In this document: positions 1 to 6,334 of the stretch, in pieces
How the letters are laid out: each line of letters starts with the position of its first letter
Position numbering within the stretch: position 1 is the first letter of the stretch
Assembly (NCBI GenBank): GCA_043802345.1
Contig: JAZDLC010000028.1
Coordinates: 1-16,305, forward strand
Source of the DNA: JAZDLC01 sp043802345
GTDB taxonomy: Bacteria > Planctomycetota > B15-G4 > JADJEK01
Direction of reading: 5' to 3'
Length of the DNA: 16,305 bases
Notes under the pieces: model-generated
The model's database searches: none
What the model was told of the DNA's origin: nothing
The model's input: the letters and a program-made list of their open reading frames with translations, nothing else
Made by a program: the position numbers and the translations under genes

Positions 1-172
1 GGTGACCGGACTCTTCCTGGCGAAGCTGGACGGCTCCGCCAAGGGCGGCGTCGTGGTCGGCATCCGGGACAAGGTTGGTCTGCCGGTGATGTTCGTGGGC
101 CTGGGCGAGCAGGCTGGTGATATCGAACCGTTCGACCCCGAAGCCTTCGCCCGCTCGATGTTCGAGGAATGA
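1..172 (+). CDS. ftsY: FtsY, signal recognition particle receptor (C-terminal fragment)
   Basis: Only the last 56 codons are in the window; the reading frame begins at base 2 and ends at a TGA at 170-172. The translation contains TGLFLAKLDGSAKGG, which matches the conserved G4/closing-loop segment of SRP-type GTPases (TKLDGTAKGG). It is followed by a VGLGE segment, a DIEPFDPEAF segment and a short acidic end, which is how FtsY proteins finish. FtsY is the membrane-associated GTPase that docks the Ffh-ribosome complex at the translocon. The membrane and GTPase N-terminal parts lie outside the window. Ffh shares the KLDG motif but continues into a methionine-rich M domain, which is absent here, so FtsY is the better call. 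The next gene starts 10 bases downstream on the same strand and may be cotranscribed. Confidence 0.9.
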   Translation, partial: VTGLFLAKLDGSAKGGVVVGIRDKVGLPVMFVGLGEQAGDIEPFDPEAFARSMFEE

Positions 173-182
173 GCTGAGGCCG

Positions 183-2399
183 ATGGCCGCATTGCTCCTG
201 CTCTTTGTCGTGGTGCTGGCGGTCGAGCCGATGGGCTTCGACCAGCCGCACCTCAAGCTGGGCGTGCTGCTGCTTGTTGGCTCCCTGATTCTGTTCCGAT
301 CCGCCTGGTCCGGACGCCTGCTGAGAGCGGCGGCCGCGCCGCTCACAGGTCCTGCCCGCGTCCTCGGTCTGCTGCTGATTCTCTCGACACTGACCGCGGT
401 GCTGGTCGCGGACAATCGTCCGGAGGCATTCCGCTCGGTGGCGGTGCTGCTCTGCCTGATCCTGGTGCTCCTCTCGGTCTCGGAGGAGAGTTACGAGAAG
501 CCGCTACGCCTGCCGGCCGGACTACTGCTCTCCGGGTTGCTCGTGGGCGGGCTGGCGCTGCTCCAGGCGGCGGGGTTCGATTTTCCGTTTCGAGACAACG
601 ACAACGCCGATTCACCCGTCTCTTGGTTCGGCAATACCAACCTGACGGGTGAGTTCCTGGCTCCCTTGATCCCGCTGGCGTTCGTGATGATCCCGGCGTT
701 CCGGGGCGGCTTCAGGGCGATTTCCCTGCTGGCGCTGGCGGTCGTGACCGGCGGCGTGATCGTGAGCGGGAGCCGCGGTGCCCTGCTGGCGGGCGGCATC
801 GCTCTCCTTGCCTGCCCGCTCGTCTGCCGGGGGATCGCGCCCGGCAGGCTGTTCAGCCCGGACCGCCTCGGCGCCCTGGTACTGGGCGGAGTGCTGGCGC
901 TCGCGTGCGGCGGACCACAGGTTCTCCACTTCAAGACAGTCCGGGATTCTCCGGAGTCGATCGGCTCTCCCGAATATGCCACGAACAAGCAGCGGCTGCT
1001 GCTGGCCGAGTCGGCCGTGGAGATGATCCGGAGGAAACCCTGGTTCGGCCACGGACCGGGCAGCTTCCGCACCGCGTTCCCGCCGTATCGCGATCGCGAG
1101 GAAGCATCCATGCGCACGCTGGGAGGGGCGGCGTCCGAGGCGGAGGATCCCCACAACCAGTATCTGCTGCTGCTGGCGGAGGGGGGCGGGGTCGCCCTGC
1201 TGCTCTGGTTGCTCTTCCTGCTGCCGACCCTCTTCGCCTTCCGCTCCGCCGCGATTTTGCCGGCGGACGACGTGCGGCGCCATGTCGCGCCCGCCCTCAC
1301 CGCGGCGCTTCTCGGTTGGCTGGTGATCTGGATGTTCCGCTGCCCGCTTCAGCACGCCCCCTCCGCGCTGATGTTCTTCATGATCTGCGGCGCCCTGCTG
1401 CCCTACCGGGACGCCGCGCCGGGCTCGGGTGGGGTCAACGAGGATGGCCTCGTCGCCCGGATCCTGCCGCTCTACCTCTTGCTGTTGATGGTGCTGGGAG
1501 GCATGGCGACGGCCGGTGACCTGCTGTTGGCCCGCTCACAACGCGCTCTCGAGAACAACGTCAAGACCGGAGACCGGTCGTATGTGCTACATGCCGAGCG
1601 TTGCCTGAATGCCGGCGTGTTTCTGGATCCCAGCAACTTCTATCTGCTTCAGTGGCGTTCTGAAGTCTTCAGGCTGCTCAGCCGCACGGCGCTGGTGGAC
1701 CTGGAGGAACGGCAGTCGGCCTACGAGGAGACGCTGCGCTACTACCCCTGGAACACCCAGGCGCTCATCGGCCTGGCGAGCCTGCACCTCAGCCACGACC
1801 GGCCGCTCCGGGCGCAGCAGTACCTGAGGAAGCTGGCGCGCCTCAGGCCCGCCAAGGAGAGGGACGATGTGGAGTTCCTGGTCCGGGTGGGACAACCTGA
1901 AGCCGCTGCGTGCCAGCTTCTCTTCCTGGCCCGTTCCCGTCCGGTGCCGACTTCAGAGCTCCGCGAACGCGCGGACCGGGCCGAGAAGGACGGCCAGGTC
2001 GATCTGGCGATCGCCTGTCTGGAGGCGTTGCTCGAGCTGCGTCCCTTCGACGGCGATGCCGCCTTCAAGATCGGTGAGTTGGAGACCGGACGAGAGCGGC
2101 ACGACCAGGCCCGGCGGATGTACGCCCGGGCCCAGCTCGGTTTCGCGCTGGAGCACCTCGGGAGCCGCCGCTACGACGAGGCGGGGCGGGCGGCCGCGAT
2201 TTCCGCCCGGCACGCGCCGTCGCTGGAAGCGGACGTGCTGGCCGCCCTCGCCGCTCTCGGCAAGGGGGACGACCGGCTGTACCAAGAGATCCTGAGCCGC
2301 CTGAAGGAGCCGCTCGAGGCAAAGTTCGCGCAGGAGCTGCTGCGGTTGGACGGGAACGGAGATCTGCGGGAGGCGGTGCGGAAGCTCGCCGGGAAGTAA
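183..2399 (+). CDS. O-antigen ligase-like (Wzy_C) membrane protein with C-terminal TPR region
   Basis: 738 residues from the ATG at 183, chosen because GAGG lies just upstream and the hydrophobic N-terminus begins there. A longer frame to 117 would overlap ftsY and add a polar tail. The first ~430 residues are mostly membrane segments. Motifs of the Wzy_C family are visible: GSRG at about residues 196-199, GHGPGSF near 289, and a loop DPHNQYLLLLAEGGG starting near 322, which resembles the HN-x-(Y/F)-L...E-G signature of O-antigen ligases and polymerases. After the last membrane helices comes a ~250-residue soluble region with helical TPR-like repeats (for example around ALIGLASLHL and DAAFKIGELE). 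By family, such proteins join or polymerise lipid-linked glycans on the periplasmic face; the substrate cannot be told. O-oligosaccharyltransferases for protein glycosylation share the fold. It lies 10 bases behind ftsY, with no glycan cluster in view. Confidence 0.85.
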   Translation: MAALLLLFVVVLAVEPMGFDQPHLKLGVLLLVGSLILFRSAWSGRLLRAAAAPLTGPARVLGLLLILSTLTAVLVADNRPEAFRSVAVLLCLILVLLSVSEESYEKPLRLPAGLLLSGLLVGGLALLQAAGFDFPFRDNDNADSPVSWFGNTNLTGEFLAPLIPLAFVMIPAFRGGFRAISLLALAVVTGGVIVSGSRGALLAGGIALLACPLVCRGIAPGRLFSPDRLGALVLGGVLALACGGPQVLHFKTVRDSPESIGSPEYATNKQRLLLAESAVEMIRRKPWFGHGPGSFRTAFPPYRDREEASMRTLGGAASEAEDPHNQYLLLLAEGGGVALLLWLLFLLPTLFAFRSAAILPADDVRRHVAPALTAALLGWLVIWMFRCPLQHAPSALMFFMICGALLPYRDAAPGSGGVNEDGLVARILPLYLLLLMVLGGMATAGDLLLARSQRALENNVKTGDRSYVLHAERCLNAGVFLDPSNFYLLQWRSEVFRLLSRTALVDLEERQSAYEETLRYYPWNTQALIGLASLHLSHDRPLRAQQYLRKLARLRPAKERDDVEFLVRVGQPEAAACQLLFLARSRPVPTSELRERADRAEKDGQVDLAIACLEALLELRPFDGDAAFKIGELETGRERHDQARRMYARAQLGFALEHLGSRRYDEAGRAAAISARHAPSLEADVLAALAALGKGDDRLYQEILSRLKEPLEAKFAQELLRLDGNGDLREAVRKLAGK

Positions 2400-2403
2400 G
2401 CGC

Positions 2404-2419
2404 CGGGCGTCAACGCCCG
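2404..2419. terminator. Hairpin between convergent genes
   Basis: A 7-base perfect inverted repeat (CGGGCGT, 2-base centre, ACGCCCG) sits 5 bases after the ligase gene's stop and spans the stop codon of the oppositely oriented fur-family gene. It could act as a bidirectional terminator or 3' end stabiliser. There is no T-tract on either side, so intrinsic termination is uncertain. Confidence 0.35.
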
Positions 2420-2868
2420 TTGCACGTGGCGCAGAGCCCGAACAGCTTGAGTGAGTGCGACAGGACCCGGAACTTGCTGTTGCTCGCGGCCTTCTGCTGC
2501 AGGCTTTCGATGGTCCGGTCGATGAACTCGACGATCTGGCCGCACTTCAGGCAGATCATGTGGTCGTGATGTTCGCGGCCATGGACCGGCTCGTAGAACT
2601 TCGCCTGGCGCGAGCCGATCTCCAGCGCGTCCAGGAAGTTCGCCTCGACCAGCAGTTTCAGGGTCCGGTAGACCGTGGCCTTCGAGACATCGGTCTTCTC
2701 GCGCCGGAGAATGTGGTACAGATCTTCGGCGGAGAAGTGCTTCCTCATGGCAAAGGCGCGCTTCACGATCTTCATCCGCTGGGCGGTGTGTTTCAGCTTG
2801 CTGGAACGAATGAACTCGTCGAACAGCTCGTCGATCTGTGCACTGTTGTGATTCGCATCCGGGTTCAT
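2410..2868 (-). CDS. Fur/PerR-family metal-responsive transcriptional regulator
   Basis: 152 residues, the usual Fur-family length. The start is the ATG at 2868, which overlaps the purD stop as ATGA and has GAGGTGG upstream. The winged-helix part contains DVSKATVYRTLKLL (residues 60-73), the typical recognition helix. The dimerisation/metal part has HHDH at 100-103 and two CxxC pairs, C106-C109 and C146-C149, which form the structural zinc site in many family members. His138 lies where a regulatory-site ligand is expected. It is probably a DNA-binding repressor that senses iron, zinc, manganese or peroxide; the sequence alone does not decide between Fur, Zur and PerR. It is the second gene behind purD, so its expression is probably coupled to purD translation. 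Confidence 0.9.
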   Translation of the reverse strand: MNPDANHNSAQIDELFDEFIRSSKLKHTAQRMKIVKRAFAMRKHFSAEDLYHILRREKTDVSKATVYRTLKLLVEANFLDALEIGSRQAKFYEPVHGREHHDHMICLKCGQIVEFIDRTIESLQQKAASNSKFRVLSHSLKLFGLCATCNGR

Positions 2869-4151
2869 TCGCTGGCCACCTCGTACTCGGCCCGGCCGAT
2901 GTCGGTGCGATAGAATGCATCCTGGAATCGGATCTTGCTGACCGCCGCGTACGCCTGCTTGCATGCCCCCTGGACCCCGTCACCCAGCGCCGTGACGCCC
3001 AGGACGCGGCCGCCGGCGGTCAGGAGGTCCGTGCCCACCTGGGTGGTCCCGGCGTGGAATACGCTCACTCCCGGCAACTCCTCCGCCTGGGAGATCCCCT
3101 CGATCCGCATGCCCTGCTGGTACTTGCCGGGATACCCTCCGGACGCCAGCACTACGCAGCAGGCGGCCCGGGGATCCCAGGTGAACGGTTCCGACTCCGC
3201 CAGCTTCCCGTCGGTCGCCAGCGACAGCGAGCGGAGCAGATCGGACTGGAGCCGCGGCAGGATCGCCTGGGTCTCCGGGTCGCCCAGCCGGACGTTGAAC
3301 TCGAGCACCTTCGGGCCGGTGGCGGTGAGCATCAGGCCGGCGTACAGGAAACCCCTGAACGGCTTCCCGGCCCGGGCCAGGGCGTGCACGACTGGCACCA
3401 GGATCTGTGACTCCACCTGGGAGAGGACGTGCGGGGTGACCCGTCGGGCGGGAGAGACGGCGCCCATCCCACCGGTGTTGGGGCCCCGGTCGTAGTCGAG
3501 GGCCGCCTTGTGGTCGCGGGCCGACTCCAGCAACTGGAGGGTCCGTCCGTCCACGATCGCCAGCACGGACGCCTCGGTCCCCTCGAGGAACTCCTCGACG
3601 ACCAGGCGGGCGCCCGCGGCGCCGAAGGCCTGCTCCACCATGATCGAATCGACCGCCGCCCGCGCCTCGTCCTGGTCCCTTGCGATGATCACGCCCTTGC
3701 CGGCCGCCAGGCCGTCCGCCTTGAGGACCACCGGGAACTGGTCGTGTGCCTCGAGATACGTCTTCGCAACTTCTGGCGAATCGAACAGCCGGTACGAGCC
3801 GGTCGGAATGTGATGCTTGTGGCAGAGTTCCTTGGTGAACGCCTTGCTCCCCTCCAGCCGGGCCGCGGACTTGCAGGGCCCGAACAGCCGCAGCCCCTCC
3901 TGCGCGAACCGGTCCGCGATCCCGGCGACCAGCGGCACCTCGGGGCCCACGACCGTCAGGTCGATCCGCCTCTCCTTGGCCAACCGCACGAGCCCATCGA
4001 TATCCTCCGCCCCGACGTCGACGCACTGCGCCAGGCTGGCGATTCCCGGGTTCCCCGGTGCGGCGAAGAGCTGCTCCAACTCGGAGGACCGGGCGATGGC
4101 GGAGCAAAGAGCGTGTTCTCGACCGCCGCCGCCTACCACCAGAACTCGCAT
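2865..4151 (-). CDS. purD: Phosphoribosylamine-glycine ligase (GAR synthetase)
   Basis: 428 residues, full family length, from the ATG at 4151 with a GGGGG stretch a few bases upstream. PurD uses ATP to join phosphoribosylamine and glycine, the second step of purine synthesis, in the cytosol. Visible motifs: GGGGREHA at 7-14 (N domain), VVGPEVPLVAGIAD near 67-80, ATP-grasp elements KADGLAAGKGV at 144-154 and EEFLEGTEAS at 186-195, PNTGGMGA at 224-231, and the metal/ATP loop EFNVRLGDPETQ at 284-295. The last is normally NVRFGDPE, so the Phe-to-Leu change is slight. The C-terminal domain is complete. The stop codon overlaps the start of the fur-family gene by four bases. No other pur genes are in view. 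Confidence 0.97.
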   Translation of the reverse strand: MRVLVVGGGGREHALCSAIARSSELEQLFAAPGNPGIASLAQCVDVGAEDIDGLVRLAKERRIDLTVVGPEVPLVAGIADRFAQEGLRLFGPCKSAARLEGSKAFTKELCHKHHIPTGSYRLFDSPEVAKTYLEAHDQFPVVLKADGLAAGKGVIIARDQDEARAAVDSIMVEQAFGAAGARLVVEEFLEGTEASVLAIVDGRTLQLLESARDHKAALDYDRGPNTGGMGAVSPARRVTPHVLSQVESQILVPVVHALARAGKPFRGFLYAGLMLTATGPKVLEFNVRLGDPETQAILPRLQSDLLRSLSLATDGKLAESEPFTWDPRAACCVVLASGGYPGKYQQGMRIEGISQAEELPGVSVFHAGTTQVGTDLLTAGGRVLGVTALGDGVQGACKQAYAAVSKIRFQDAFYRTDIGRAEYEVASE

Positions 4152-4202
4152 CTGACCCCCTGTTTCTGCTACTCGAAGATCGGGCTGAAGTGAGGAACGC
4201 CG

Positions 4203-4232
4203 AACCTACCACCCCCATCCGAGAATCGTCAA
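4203..4232 (-). promoter_or_regulatory. Putative sigma-70-type promoter for purD-fur
   Basis: On the minus strand a TTGACG box (4232-4227) is followed after 18 bases by TAGGTT (4208-4203). This gives a start near 4196 and a leader of about 45 bases to the purD ATG. The boxes match the consensus at 5 and 4 of 6 positions. This is inferred from sequence only. Confidence 0.45.
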
Positions 4233-4302
4233 GACGGGGCGCGCCTCGTGGGAGAAATGGGGGCTTCAGGCCTGAACCCTGGCGAGCCGCCGGCTCACTT
4301 GG

Positions 4303-4308
4303 CACAAT
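4303..4308 (+). promoter_or_regulatory. Possible -10 box for tRNA-Arg(UCU)
   Basis: CACAAT lies 17 bases before the tRNA. A poor -35 (TGGCGA, 4280-4285) sits 17 bases upstream. This is weak support; it is listed because the tRNA must be transcribed from nearby. Confidence 0.25.
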
Positions 4309-4325
4309 CCCCCTTCCTCGAGAAT

Positions 4326-4402
4326 GCGCCCGTAGCTCAATCGGATAGAGCACCGGATTTCTAATCCGGGGGTTCCAGGTTCGAGTCCTGGCGGGCGTGC
4401 CA
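4326..4402 (+). tRNA. tRNA-Arg (anticodon UCU), CCA encoded
   Basis: A full cloverleaf can be drawn. The acceptor GCGCCCG pairs with CGGGCGT (one G-U), and the D arm is GCTC/GAGC. The anticodon stem CCGGA/TCCGG encloses TTTCTAA with anticodon TCT. The T stem CCAGG/CCTGG encloses TTCGAGT, and GCCA follows. It reads AGA/AGG codons. It is nearly identical in acceptor, D and T arms to the tRNA-Arg at 10810. Confidence 0.97.
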
Positions 4403-5017
4403 CTCCCTCGGGTTGCGGGTGAGTGCGTCCAAGTGCGTGCGGGCGCAGTATCCGCCGATTGCGCTCGCGCGCCGTCCTGCTACCATTTTATCTCGACGAT
4501 GCAACGATGGGCGCCATGAACCGCCGCGCTCCGCCTGGCTCCACGGGGCCCACTGCGCGCGGCTCGTCCCGCTTGCCGGGCTCGCATCACCCGTCGCCGT
4601 CCGGCATGCCCGCGGGATTCGGCTGACGCCCACAACGCGAATCCGACATCTCGCCGTGCCCGGCATCGACCGGACGGACTCGCACCGACCCCGAATCCTG
4701 AAGAAAGTGGTGCGGCACCGAGCTTCACGATGCGAACCGACAGCCGTGGGGAAGGGCCATCCATCCCAAGTCGGGACCCTCCTTCTGCATCCATCGGTCG
4801 GTCCCCACCTCAGACAAACCCACCCCAAGCAGTGAGGGTTCCCGTCTCTCACGAGACGCCAGCAGGCCGGAGCCGGGGGGGGGTGGGAGGGGATGCACCA
4901 AGCGAGTTGCGCAGGGTCTTCCCAAGCCTGTCCGAGCGACTGCGCCCCTCCCACCCCGGCGCCCCGGCCGTGTCGCACCTCTCCCCCTCACAAGACGGGA
5001 ACCCCTCCTGCCGACCC
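4403..5017. other. 615-base intergenic region without a convincing gene
   Basis: Open frames exist on both strands, but none has a domain, a good ribosome binding site or non-shadow composition. One minus-strand frame begins in the antisense of tRNA-Arg, giving the usual QDSNLEP shadow. What the region does contain is structure: a large imperfect inverted repeat (4836-5004), a small one (4773-4778 with 4800-4805), a 9-base G run (4875-4883), and a possible plus-strand promoter (TTGCGC, 16 bases, TACCAT) near 4459-4486 with no obvious gene after it. An unrecognised structured RNA or a decayed insertion are both possible. I did not recognise rnpB, tmRNA, 6S or SRP RNA signatures. Confidence 0.6.
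4836..5004. repeat. Large imperfect inverted repeat / long hairpin
   Basis: The outer arms are a perfect 12-base pair (GGGTTCCCGTCT 4836-4847, complement 4993-5004). The middle arms are GGCCGG 4865-4870 with 4964-4969. The inner arms are a perfect 13-base pair (GGGGTGGGAGGGG 4880-4892, complement 4945-4957). All pair in the same order, so the two ~57-60-base arms fold back with a 52-base loop. The loop holds another small pair, GCGCAG 4909-4914 with 4940-4945. The right end is about 13 bases past the stop of the DUF1080 gene, so it could be that transcript's 3' end structure. Confidence 0.7.
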
Positions 5018-6130
5018 CTACTGCCCGCCCGCCGCCACCCAGAGATTCCGGTAGAACACCGGGCAACCGTCGCTGGTCACGACCAGCGGACCGGGCTCCG
5101 GCCCCTCCGGCTGGCCTTCTTCCGAGGCGTTCTCGAGTTCCAGGTCGTCGTGAATCAGCACCCCGTTCTGCCAGACGGCCATGCGGGCCGGTTCGGTCTT
5201 CTGTCCCGCCGCGTCGAAGCGCGCCGCCCGGAAATCGATGTCGTACGTCTGCCAGGCGAGCGGGGGAAACGACATGTTGATGCGCGGTTCCTCGCTGTCG
5301 ACCAGGGCACCGCAGACGTGCTTGGAATTGGTGACCGCCATGGAGTCCTTGATCGAGAGACCGTAGCGCCCCTGCACCAAGACATGGTTCATGCCCCGCT
5401 GCTTCGGCCCGGTATCGGGAGCGAGCGGGAGGCGGAACTCCAGATGCACCTTCTGGTCGCCGAACGCCTGCAGGCTCTTGAACGGCCCCCGGAGAAAACC
5501 GCCGGCCACGATCTCCCCGCCTGACAGGGCCTCCAGGCCGCCACCGCCGAACAGGACCTGAGCGCCGGGGGGAGGCTCCTTCCCCGCCGTCGGACTCTTG
5601 CGGACATGCTGCTTCGCCCAGGCGACCAACTCGTCCTTCACCGAGGCAGACATGCCGTCTTCCGTGAGCACGAACATCACCTTCCCCGGCATCGTCATGA
5701 ACAAGAAAGGCTGCCCCTCCTCCCAGTGGGCCGCCCCATTGCGCAGGGACAGCCGATCGTCCCAGCCGGCTCCGGGCAGCCCACCGACAAACCCGCGCAT
5801 GCGGTAGTTCTGCTTGCCGGTCTGAACAACCTGCACCCCGTACGGAAACATCTCACCTGTCGAGGATGTGGTCTCCCCGAGATACTCGGCGATGAACGGG
5901 AGCCCCCCGTCCACTGCCTGCGGATCCGTGATGAAGGTCACGGGGGCTGCAGGGACAGCCTCGGAATCGGGGGGTACCTGTTGCTTCTGACCGCCCCTGA
6001 CCCTGGCGGCGCCCGTCCCTTGCGAATCCGGCTTCTTCGGGGGCTGCCCGGCCTGGCCGAGCAAGTCGCCCACGCACAACGAGATCAGGACCGGAACCGA
6101 AGCGTGAAAGAGGACCGTCCGTAGCATCAT
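5018..6130 (-). CDS. Secreted DUF1080 / 3-keto-disaccharide hydrolase-fold protein
   Basis: 370 residues from the ATG at 6130; AGGAAGG lies four bases upstream. A second ATG at 6127 is equally possible. Residues 1-27 form a signal peptide (basic start, LFHASVPVLISLCVG core, LLGQA end), so the product is exported. A proline-rich linker (~28-63) and an N-terminal ~125-residue region (QVVQTGKQNYRMRGF, GGLPGAGWDD) precede the DUF1080 domain (PF06439, LamG-like). The domain shows PPPGAQVLFGG, VHLEFRLPLAP, VQGRYGLSIKDS, CGAL, LAWQTYDIDFRAARFDA, WQNGVLIHDDLEL and a final FYRNLWV. Family members bind or hydrolyse sugars, including 3-keto-glycosides; catalysis here is not shown. The usual RGNSG before the ligand loop reads RGMNH here. 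It is divergently placed to the phosphodiesterase lipoprotein gene. Confidence 0.85.
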   Translation of the reverse strand: MMLRTVLFHASVPVLISLCVGDLLGQAGQPPKKPDSQGTGAARVRGGQKQQVPPDSEAVPAAPVTFITDPQAVDGGLPFIAEYLGETTSSTGEMFPYGVQVVQTGKQNYRMRGFVGGLPGAGWDDRLSLRNGAAHWEEGQPFLFMTMPGKVMFVLTEDGMSASVKDELVAWAKQHVRKSPTAGKEPPPGAQVLFGGGGLEALSGGEIVAGGFLRGPFKSLQAFGDQKVHLEFRLPLAPDTGPKQRGMNHVLVQGRYGLSIKDSMAVTNSKHVCGALVDSEEPRINMSFPPLAWQTYDIDFRAARFDAAGQKTEPARMAVWQNGVLIHDDLELENASEEGQPEGPEPGPLVVTSDGCPVFYRNLWVAAGGQ

Positions 6131-6242
6131 CGAGCCTTCCTCTGCCGGAGATCGCAGGGCCTTGCGGGGATTCTCATCCCCCCACTCTACGGATTCATGG
6201 CGGCCATCGCTGAAGTGGCTCTTCAGAAACCGCGCCACCGGC

Positions 6243-6258
6243 CGGCGATCAATCGCCG
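6243..6258. promoter_or_regulatory. Inverted repeat in divergent intergenic region
   Basis: CGGCGAT and ATCGCCG, 7-base perfect arms two bases apart, lie between two divergent genes. This is a candidate operator for a dimeric regulator; no regulator gene is adjacent. Confidence 0.3.
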
Positions 6259-6281
6259 AAACGGCCACTGGAATGACGCGG

Positions 6282-6297
6282 GAATCCAATAGGATTC
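6282..6297. promoter_or_regulatory. Inverted repeat overlapping a possible -10 box
   Basis: GAATCC and GGATTC, 6-base perfect arms with an AATA spacer, lie 38 bases before the lipoprotein ATG. A TAGGAT hexamer (6290-6295) inside it could serve as a -10 box for the plus-strand gene, so binding here could block transcription. No good -35 was found. Confidence 0.3.
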
Positions 6298-6334
6298 AAA
6301 GGTCCACTCCACGTCAGACTCCGGAAGCGACTCG

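Noticed and set aside
4296..4316. Sigma-54-like TTGGCAC site before tRNA-Arg
   Set aside because: The GC dinucleotide ten bases after GG is missing (CT is found), so the -12 element fails.
2980..4353. 457-codon minus-strand frame overlapping purD
   Set aside because: It is a frame-shifted shadow of purD, rich in Arg, Gly and Pro as expected from high GC.
4361..4978. 205-codon minus-strand open frame over the gene-free gap
   Set aside because: It begins near the hairpin, ends in the antisense of tRNA-Arg with the usual QDSNLEP shadow, and has no ribosome site or domain.
4403..5017. Known structural RNA (rnpB, tmRNA, 6S, SRP RNA)
   Set aside because: No conserved core of any of these could be read on either strand; folding tools would be needed for anything less conserved.
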